From positions 1 through 64,000 of the forward strand of contig CALICM010000059.1 in the NCBI GenBank assembly GCA_938049225.1: a DNA stretch of 64,000 bases. Reading direction: 5' to 3'. This DNA comes from an uncultured Paracoccaceae bacterium (GTDB lineage Bacteria; Pseudomonadota; Alphaproteobacteria; Rhodobacterales; Rhodobacteraceae). The position numbers and the translations under genes were made by a program. Below, piece after piece: positions 57,263 through 64,000 of the stretch; the stretch's first letter is position 1; each line of letters starts with the position of its first letter. The notes beneath the pieces were generated by a model. It did no database searches. It was not told where the DNA came from and saw nothing but the letters and a program-made list of their open reading frames with translations.

Positions 57263-59005
57263 TCAGTTGATCTCAGGCTCAGGCGTCGCCCCCCCAAACT
57301 CGGTCTTCAGAAAATCAAAGTCGCAGCCCGTGTCGGCTTGCTCGATATGTTTCGAGAACATCCAACCATAGCCGCGTTCGTATTTCGGCGGGGGCGGCGT
57401 CCAGCGGGCGCGGCGGCGGTCCAGCTCCTCGACCGATAAGCGCACGTCGAGACGGCGCGCCGGCACATCAAGCGTGATGATGTCACCGGTTTCGATCAGC
57501 GCCAAAGGGCCGCCCACAAAGGCTTCGGGTGCCACATGCAGAATACAAGCCCCGAACGAGGTGCCCGACATCCGCGCGTCCGACAGCCGCACCATGTCGC
57601 GGTGACCATCTTTCAGCAGCGCTTTGGGCATTGGGATCATCCCCCATTCGGGCATCCCCGGCCCCCCTTGCGGGCCCGCGTTGCGCAAGACCAACACGTG
57701 ATCCGGTGTCATTGGGTAGTCCGGGTCGTCGATGATCGTCTTCATCTCGGCATAAGAGTTGGCGACAATGGCCGGGCCGCTGTGCACATGGAACTTCGGG
57801 TCACAGGCCGCCGGTTTGATCACCGCCCCATCCGGCGCCAGATTGCCGCGCAGAACCGCCAGCGAGCCCTCGTGATACACCGGGTTTGACAATGGGCGGA
57901 TGACGTCGGTGTTGTAGTTCACTGCGCTGACCAATCCGTCCCCCAATGGCTGGCCCGTTACCGTCATACAAGACAGATCCAGTTTTTCGCCCAACTCCTT
58001 CATCAAGGCACGCAGGCCACCTGCATAGAAGAAGTCCTCCATCAGATAGTCTTGGCCCGAGGGGCGGATGTTGGCGATCACCGGCGTGGTCCGCCCCACC
58101 GCGTCCAAATCGTCCAGATCCAGCGGGATGCCCGCGCGTCGCGCCATCGCGATCAGATGGATGATCGCATTGGTCGAGCAGCCGGTGGCCATCGCCACGG
58201 TCACAGCGTTTCGTGTGCTGGCGGGGGTGATGATCCGGTCTGGCGTCAAATCCTCCCAGACCATATCGACAATCCGCCGCCCGCAGGCAGCACTCATCCT
58301 TTGGTGGTTCACATCCGCCGCCGGGATCGACGAGGCGCCCGGCAAGCACAGCCCGAACCCTTCGGCGATTGCGGTCATGGTCGAGGCGGTGCCCATCGTC
58401 ATGCAATGCCCATAGCTGCGGGCGATGCCGCCCTCGATGCCCTGCCATTCTTCTTTCGAGATCGTGCCGGCCCGCCGCTCGTCCCAGAACTTGAACGCGT
58501 CGCTGCCCGAACCCAGCGTCTTGCCCGCATAATTCCCCCGCAACATGGGCCCGGCGGGCAGGAAGATAAACGGCAACCCCATCGACACCGCCCCCATCAC
58601 CAGCGCGGGCGTGGACTTGTCGCAGCCGCCCATCAGTACTGCGCCATCGACGGGATGGGCGCGCAAAAGCTCCTCGACCTCCATCGCCACCATGTTCCGA
58701 TAGAGCATCGAGGTGGGTTTTAGGAACTGTTCCCCCAGCGAATGGGCGGGCAATTCCATCGGCATGCCGCCCGCTTGCAGGATGCCCTTTTTCACGAACT
58801 CCACCCGATCGCGGAAGTGCATGTGGCAGGGTTGCGCCTCGGACCAGGTGTTGATCACCGCGATGATCGGCTTGCCCTCCCAATCCTGGTGATCCAATCC
58901 CATCTGCATGGCCCGACTACGATGCCCGAACGACCGCAGATCGTCGGGCGCGAACCACCGGGCCGAACGCAGGTCCGACCAGGTCTTTCGGTGCGTGTCG
59001 GTCAT
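57263..59005 (-). CDS. IlvD/Edd-family sugar-acid dehydratase (arabinonate/aldarate dehydratase-like)
   Basis: GCDKSTPALVMGAVSMGLPFIFLPAGPMLRGNYAGKTLGSGSD...ATGCSTNAIIHLIAMARRAGI. Confidence 0.92.
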   Translation of the reverse strand: MTDTHRKTWSDLRSARWFAPDDLRSFGHRSRAMQMGLDHQDWEGKPIIAVINTWSEAQPCHMHFRDRVEFVKKGILQAGGMPMELPAHSLGEQFLKPTSMLYRNMVAMEVEELLRAHPVDGAVLMGGCDKSTPALVMGAVSMGLPFIFLPAGPMLRGNYAGKTLGSGSDAFKFWDERRAGTISKEEWQGIEGGIARSYGHCMTMGTASTMTAIAEGFGLCLPGASSIPAADVNHQRMSAACGRRIVDMVWEDLTPDRIITPASTRNAVTVAMATGCSTNAIIHLIAMARRAGIPLDLDDLDAVGRTTPVIANIRPSGQDYLMEDFFYAGGLRALMKELGEKLDLSCMTVTGQPLGDGLVSAVNYNTDVIRPLSNPVYHEGSLAVLRGNLAPDGAVIKPAACDPKFHVHSGPAIVANSYAEMKTIIDDPDYPMTPDHVLVLRNAGPQGGPGMPEWGMIPMPKALLKDGHRDMVRLSDARMSGTSFGACILHVAPEAFVGGPLALIETGDIITLDVPARRLDVRLSVEELDRRRARWTPPPPKYERGYGWMFSKHIEQADTGCDFDFLKTEFGGATPEPEIN

Positions 59006-59030
59006 CGGGCCCTTCCCCTTTCGGCCGGTG

Positions 59031-59831
59031 TCAACTTTCCGCCTCGTGGATCGGCTCCGCCGTGAACATCCCGCCCTGAAACAGCACGTCTGGCGCATCC
59101 TGGGCCGGGGTGCTCAAGGTCGCGTCCAACTGTTCCCGATACGCCTCGGCATTATCCTTGGGCCGCCAGCCCAGATCGGCCGCCGCAGAGTTGTCCCACC
59201 AAGTCGCATCATTGTTCGAACTGCCATAGATAATCGGGCAACCCAGGACGGGCACCGCGAACACACGCTCGATCAGGGCGATGAAGTCATCATAGCTCAG
59301 CCAGGTCGACAACATCCGGTGGTTTCGGGGTTCGGGAAAACAGGACCCAATGCGCACACAGGCCGTCTCGATCCCGAATTTGTCGTGATACATTGTGGCC
59401 AGCGCCTCGCCGAAGACCTTTGACACACCATAAAGACTGTCCGGCCGAACCCTGACATCCGCATCCAACCGCGCGCTTTGTGGGTAGTAGCCGATGGTGT
59501 GGTTTGAGCTGGCATAGAGTATCCGGGGGGAGCCGTGCTTCCGCGCCGCTTCATAAAGGTTGAGCATGCCCTCAATGTTCGCGTCGCGAATGACCTGCCA
59601 CGTGTCCTCGAGCGACCGGCCACCCAGATGGACAATCCCGTCGCAGCCTTCGACCAAAGCATCGACCGCCGCTTTGTCGGTCAGGTTACAGGTCACCAGT
59701 TCCTCGTTCGGCCCCGCCACCCCCAGATCCGCAAGGTCAGACAGCCGCAGCGTGTCGGCCATATGGCCAAGCCGCGCCCGGCACACGGACCCAAGCCCAC
59801 CGGCGGCCCCGGTGATGAGCAATCGTTTCAT
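59031..59831 (-). CDS. udh: Uronate dehydrogenase-like NAD-dependent epimerase/dehydratase family
   Basis: MKRLLITGAAGGLGSVCRARL...IVHLGGRSLEDTW...ILYASSNHTIGYYPQSARLDADVRVRPDSLYGVSKVFGE. Confidence 0.88.
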   Translation of the reverse strand: MKRLLITGAAGGLGSVCRARLGHMADTLRLSDLADLGVAGPNEELVTCNLTDKAAVDALVEGCDGIVHLGGRSLEDTWQVIRDANIEGMLNLYEAARKHGSPRILYASSNHTIGYYPQSARLDADVRVRPDSLYGVSKVFGEALATMYHDKFGIETACVRIGSCFPEPRNHRMLSTWLSYDDFIALIERVFAVPVLGCPIIYGSSNNDATWWDNSAAADLGWRPKDNAEAYREQLDATLSTPAQDAPDVLFQGGMFTAEPIHEAES

Positions 59832-59873
59832 GAAGTCGTCCTTTCAAGTGTCAGCCCCGCGCTTTCCAAGGTG

Positions 59874-60752
59874 CTATCCTGCGAAACGCGGTTGCGGAAG
59901 CCCTGTCACACCAAGACCAGTGACCGCAAACAGCCCCCCGGCCTGGGGTTGATCCGTTCCGGGGCGAAGCCCTGTGCCGATGGAGGTTACAAACAGCACA
60001 TCCAGCCCTGGTCCGCCGAACATCGGCTTCGTGGGCTTCTCGACCGGCATCTCGACAATCCGGTCCACCTGTCCATCCGGCGTGATCCGCACCACTTGCC
60101 AGCCCGATACCCCGGCCATCCAATAGCAGCCGTCCGCATCGACCGTGCCCCCATCGGGACGGCCGGCAACTTGTCTTGTGTCAAAGAACACCCGCGGCAT
60201 GCCTGGCGTCCCCGTCTCGGGGTCATAGTCCGCCGACCATATCATGCGGACAGCGGGGTTCGAGTCCGAGAAATAGATCGTGCGGCTATCGGGCGCAAAC
60301 GCCATGCCGTTGGTTGTGTAGACCTTGTCGAAATGCGCGCTGACACCGCCATCTGGATCGAGGCGATAAAACCTGCCCAGCTTCTCGGGATCGCCCCCGT
60401 CTTTCATGGTGCCCGCCCAGAACCGCCCCCGGCTGTCCGTCGCCCCGTCGTTGAAGCGGTTGAGAGTTAGATGCGGTTCGGGATCCACCAGTGCCGCCCG
60501 CGCACCAGTCTCAGGATCGAATGTATGGAACCCGGTTTTGGTGGCCAGGATCAACCCGCCCTGCGCGCGCACCGCGAGGCACCCGACAGGCTCACCCCAG
60601 TCAAAGGCCGTGTTTTCCCCCGTCGCAGGGTCAAATCGATAAATCAGCCCGGCGGGAATATCGACCCACCACAAAACACTGGCGCGACCATCCCAAACGG
60701 CCCCCTCACCCACCTTCGACCGCGAGGGCACCACACATTCGACATCAACCAT
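59874..60752 (-). CDS. SMP-30/gluconolactonase-family lactonase
   Basis: KVGEGAVWDGRASVLWWVDIPAGLIYRFDP...LNRFNDGATDSRGRFWAGTM...TTNGMAFAPDSRTIYFSDS. Confidence 0.92.
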   Translation of the reverse strand: MVDVECVVPSRSKVGEGAVWDGRASVLWWVDIPAGLIYRFDPATGENTAFDWGEPVGCLAVRAQGGLILATKTGFHTFDPETGARAALVDPEPHLTLNRFNDGATDSRGRFWAGTMKDGGDPEKLGRFYRLDPDGGVSAHFDKVYTTNGMAFAPDSRTIYFSDSNPAVRMIWSADYDPETGTPGMPRVFFDTRQVAGRPDGGTVDADGCYWMAGVSGWQVVRITPDGQVDRIVEMPVEKPTKPMFGGPGLDVLFVTSIGTGLRPGTDQPQAGGLFAVTGLGVTGLPQPRFAG

Positions 60753-61294
60753 CCACACCCCCAATCGAAACGACACTCGCTTTGCCCGCAGACTCGCGCG
60801 ATCAGCCCCTTGTCGACCCTTCTTATCGTGCGCCGGTCGCGTTTTGACAATCAGCCTGCGGCGGTTGCTGCTCTCAAAAATGGAATACGCCGCGTCCCTA
60901 CCAGGACGCGGGGACAACACGTGACCACCGAAACCACCTCGACAGTTATGCAGAGAGACCCGCCCTGCACGTTCCTGCGACCTGGCTCAAATCAAATGGT
61001 CAAACTTGTATCCCCGGGACAGCCCGCATGAAGAGGCAGGCCATTTCACCGAGTCGCATCGCGACGGTAACGGATACATACCGCGCGCCAGGTCTGTGGC
61101 AATCTTCGGGGTTAAAGAATACAAAATGGTATTCTCATGCAAAAAAATGATCAGATCGTATAATTTACTAAAAATTTCTTAATCCTTTTGGCAGCTTCGT
61201 CAAAATATAAACACGAACGCATAAAAATTTATCAAATAAAAGCCGGAATATAACACCAGAAGGCGTTTACATTCTATTAACAAGGAATCCAGTA

Positions 61295-63823
61295 ATGCCA
61301 ACTCCAAGTGAAATCGCGACAGCGCTCGATCTGATCGTCTCGTATGATGGTTCCGGCGAAGCGCCGACTGTCGAAACATATGAGGCGCTCGGGACGCGCG
61401 GCATCAATGCCGACAACGTTGCCCAGATGAACGCCGCCATGGCCGCGCTACCGTCCGACTTTGTTACCGATGCGGCGGGCGTGGCGAATATTGCCCAGGC
61501 AGTTAATAGCATTCCCACACGCGCGGGGAATACGACCACATTCACCGCAACCCCGACTATGGGCGGGCTTGAACTGACCGCTGAAATCGACCTTGACGGC
61601 AACGGCTCTGTTGATCGGATCAGCGTGTTCCAATTGGACGCTGACGGCGATGCATTGTCGCAAGCCATTGACCTGGATGGCGACGGCAACGCCGACCAAA
61701 CCGAAACATACACCGTGGATGCTTCCGGGGATCGGGTCGAGCTGGCACGGGATCGCAACGGCGATGGTGATGTTGACTTCCGGGAATTCTACACGGTCAA
61801 CGCAAATGGCGATGTGACTTCAAGGTCGACCGACGACTATGGCAATGGCGACATCGAGAATGTGCAGGTGTTCAACCACAACGAAGATGGTGCCTTGCTA
61901 AGCATCACGGCCGATCAAAATGGAGATACGGTCAACGATCGTTTTATAACCGTTGAATATGATGCTGACGGGCTTGAGATCCGCCGCAGCTATGACAACG
62001 ACAATGACGGAAGCGTGGACGCGATTGATACGTTTGAGCGGGATGGTGACGGTCGCGTGGTCAAAAAACTCATCGATCGAAACGGCGATGGCACGGCGGA
62101 AGAGATCGAAACCTATACCCTGAACGAGCGTGGGGAGATCATTAAAGTAGATTTCGACCGCGATGGTGATGGTGTTACCGACCGCTCTGAATCCTTTGAC
62201 TTGGATCTGCGTGGCAAAATCGTCGCCACTCAATTTGATTTGGATGGCGATGGCAGTGTTGATCGGTCGGACACCTACACCCTGGATATCTACGGTGAAC
62301 GGGTTGGGGTAGCGGTCGACAAAGACAACGACGGCACGGTTGATCTTATCACTTCGATCGAACGCGATGAAACGGGGCGGGGCACAAAGATCTTCCAGGA
62401 CACAGATGTGGACGGGAACTTTGACACTTCGACAAACTATGTCCTCGATCGCTTTGGCCGTCGCGAGGAAACCCAGACAGACCGTACCAACAACGGTGTC
62501 ATCAACCGTACTGACACAAACGTGCGGGATGCCTCTGGCGGTGTGATCGAGACATCTTACGACTTTAATGGCAATGGCGTCGTCCAGCGGGTCGACCGCT
62601 TTACGCTGAACGCCAATGACGAGTGGGTTTTGCGCGAAATTTACGATGCCACGGGCACCACGCTGCTGCGGACCGACGTGCGCGAACTTAACGCCTATGG
62701 CGTCGTCGACGTGCTGATAACCGACCGTGATGCGGATGGCACCAACGATGAAATCAGCACCTTCGTTCGGAACTCCCTAAACATCACTGAACTGCAGATC
62801 ATCGATAAGGGCGCTGATGGGACGGTGGACGAGATCATCATCAAAACCGACGACAAGCCCATCGATCTGACCGAACAGGATCTGTCGCAACTCACCGGTC
62901 TGCCCGAGATCACACTCACCGGTAGTGGTGAGAACACGGTCTCATTGGACGACGAGACCCTGGAAGCATTGGCGGGCGAAGACGAGAACTATGTTCTGCG
63001 CGTGGCTGGCGAAGCGGGCGATGTGGTCGCGGTACCGGGCGCTACGGCGACCGGGAACACGGTCGATGTCGACGGCGTAGGTTTCGTCGAATATGAAACG
63101 GCTGGCGGGCAGACCTTCGTTGTTTCCCCTGACGTTACAGTGGATGCAACGGATGAGGTTGTCGATCCGGTGGACCCAGTTGATCCCGTCGACCCGGTTG
63201 ATCCAGTAGACCCAGTCGATCCAGCGGACCCGATTGAACCAAGCGATCCAGTCCCACTCCCCATCCCAACGCCAACCCCTGGGGCTGACGAATTGGTCGG
63301 AACCGCCGAAGCCGACACCATCTCGGGCCTTGGCGGAGACGACAAACTCGTTGGTCGTGGCGGGGATGATGTTCTCAAAGGCAACGCGGGCAACGATATC
63401 GTCCGCGGTGGCAGCGGCAACGACACGCTAAGAGGAAACGGCGGCGACGACACGCTGAAAGGCGGTAGTGGACAGGATATCGCCAAAGGTGGTGGCGGCA
63501 GCGACAGACTGTTCGGCGGCGGCAGCGACGATACCCTGCGTGGTGGCGGCGGAGACGATGTCATCGTTGGCGGTCGCGGCGACGATGATATGAGCGGGGG
63601 TCGCGGCGATGACCTCTTCATCTTCTCGGGTCGTCACGGCGATGACGTGATCCAAGACTTTGCTCAGGGCGACGACAGGATGCGCATCAAAACCGCCGAG
63701 AGCTTCGAAGATCTGGAGATCACGCAACAGCGCGACGATGTTCTGATCGACTATGGCCGCGGCAGCATCCTGGTCAAAGACGCCGAGGTCGCGGACTTCG
63801 GTGCCGACGACTTCCTCTTCTAA
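61295..63823 (+). CDS. Large RTX-type (hemolysin-type Ca-binding) protein, probable type I secretion substrate
   Basis: 842 aa; N-terminal 27-aa DxDxDG repeats, (VDP)n linker, GGxGxDxL nonapeptides (GGSGNDTLRGNGGDDTLKGGSGQD), C-term DFGADDFLF. Confidence 0.93.
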   Translation: MPTPSEIATALDLIVSYDGSGEAPTVETYEALGTRGINADNVAQMNAAMAALPSDFVTDAAGVANIAQAVNSIPTRAGNTTTFTATPTMGGLELTAEIDLDGNGSVDRISVFQLDADGDALSQAIDLDGDGNADQTETYTVDASGDRVELARDRNGDGDVDFREFYTVNANGDVTSRSTDDYGNGDIENVQVFNHNEDGALLSITADQNGDTVNDRFITVEYDADGLEIRRSYDNDNDGSVDAIDTFERDGDGRVVKKLIDRNGDGTAEEIETYTLNERGEIIKVDFDRDGDGVTDRSESFDLDLRGKIVATQFDLDGDGSVDRSDTYTLDIYGERVGVAVDKDNDGTVDLITSIERDETGRGTKIFQDTDVDGNFDTSTNYVLDRFGRREETQTDRTNNGVINRTDTNVRDASGGVIETSYDFNGNGVVQRVDRFTLNANDEWVLREIYDATGTTLLRTDVRELNAYGVVDVLITDRDADGTNDEISTFVRNSLNITELQIIDKGADGTVDEIIIKTDDKPIDLTEQDLSQLTGLPEITLTGSGENTVSLDDETLEALAGEDENYVLRVAGEAGDVVAVPGATATGNTVDVDGVGFVEYETAGGQTFVVSPDVTVDATDEVVDPVDPVDPVDPVDPVDPVDPADPIEPSDPVPLPIPTPTPGADELVGTAEADTISGLGGDDKLVGRGGDDVLKGNAGNDIVRGGSGNDTLRGNGGDDTLKGGSGQDIAKGGGGSDRLFGGGSDDTLRGGGGDDVIVGGRGDDDMSGGRGDDLFIFSGRHGDDVIQDFAQGDDRMRIKTAESFEDLEITQQRDDVLIDYGRGSILVKDAEVADFGADDFLF
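61589..62866 (+). repeat. About 15.5 tandem 27-residue (81-nt) Asp-rich repeats
   Basis: Hand alignment gives invariant 27-aa spacing, e.g. DLDGNGSVDRISVFQLDADGDALSQAI / DLDGDGNADQTETYTVDASGDRVELAR / DRNGDGDVDFREFYTVNANGDVTSRST / ... Confidence 0.93.
63161..63250 (+). repeat. Val-Asp-Pro tripeptide repeat linker
   Basis: VDPVDPVDPVDPVDPVDPVDPADPIEPSDP encoded by 9-nt units with alternating GAT/GAC. Confidence 0.9.
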
Positions 63824-63847
63824 GCGCCATATCCAAACCACGACCGT

Positions 63848-63871
63848 CAGGCCCGGGACACCCCGGGCCTG
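63848..63871. terminator. Candidate terminator downstream of RTX gene
   Basis: CAGGCCCGGG acac CCCGGGCCTG, perfect 10-bp stem, weak T-tract (ATGTCATTT). Confidence 0.65.
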
Positions 63872-64000
63872 ATGTCATTTGGGGGCGTTTGTCAGTTTAC
63901 ACCACAAGTATTTTTCGCCAGTGACGCTCTCCGCAGCTATCACGACGACGACGCCTTCGAGGAACTCAACGGGTTTATGATGACCGACGCAACGCCCGGT

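Noticed and set aside
57801-58883. 360-aa minus ORF overlapping the IlvD/Edd dehydratase in another frame
   Set aside because: Alternate frame within a conserved enzyme; Gly/Arg-rich low-information protein.
61595-62860. Possible CRISPR or DNA satellite because of the 81-nt periodicity
   Set aside because: The periodicity is at protein level and DNA units are divergent; no identical direct repeats with unique spacers were seen anywhere in the window.
63872-64000. Open frame MSFGGVCQFTPQVFFASDALRSYHDDDAFEELNGFMMTDATPG... running off the window end
   Set aside because: Only 43 codons visible and its start abuts the candidate terminator; may be a real gene start or chance, so not called.

Overview
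This window reads as high-GC alphaproteobacterial chromosome, probably Rhodobacteraceae-like; that assignment is inferred from gene content and protein style, with no search run. Housekeeping blocks: tRNA-Phe, yacG, an RNase E/G paralog, maf, infA, alkD-like, glmS, glmU; prfB, PBP1A, amidase, rne; accBC, aat, an MlaD-like gene, NDUFA12; clpX, clpP. Accessory blocks: (1) a sugar/inositol ABC transporter, a LacI regulator, a BCCT transporter and an iol-type inositol catabolic cluster, with two matching palindromic operators and a phytanoyl-CoA-dioxygenase-family gene embedded between iolD and iolC; (2) a Pqi/MCE lipid-transport locus with a split PqiA and a repeat-extended MCE protein; (3) an orphan PhnM / PhnD-like / chemoreceptor trio; (4) a tight operon of N-formylglutamate-amidohydrolase family, TRAP transporter, glutamine-synthetase-like, ALDH and Fe-ADH genes, divergent from an RpiR regulator, which looks like a gamma-glutamylation route for an amine or amino alcohol; (5) a uronate oxidation cluster (Udh, SMP-30 lactonase, IlvD/Edd dehydratase); (6) a large RTX protein with about 15.5 perfectly phased 27-residue Asp-rich repeats behind an AT-rich upstream region. 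No CRISPR array, transposase, integrase or phage gene was recognised. The best candidates for undescribed biology are the dioxygenase inside the inositol operon, the TRAP/GS/ADH/ALDH/amidohydrolase operon, the PhnD-chemoreceptor module and the 27-residue-repeat RTX protein.
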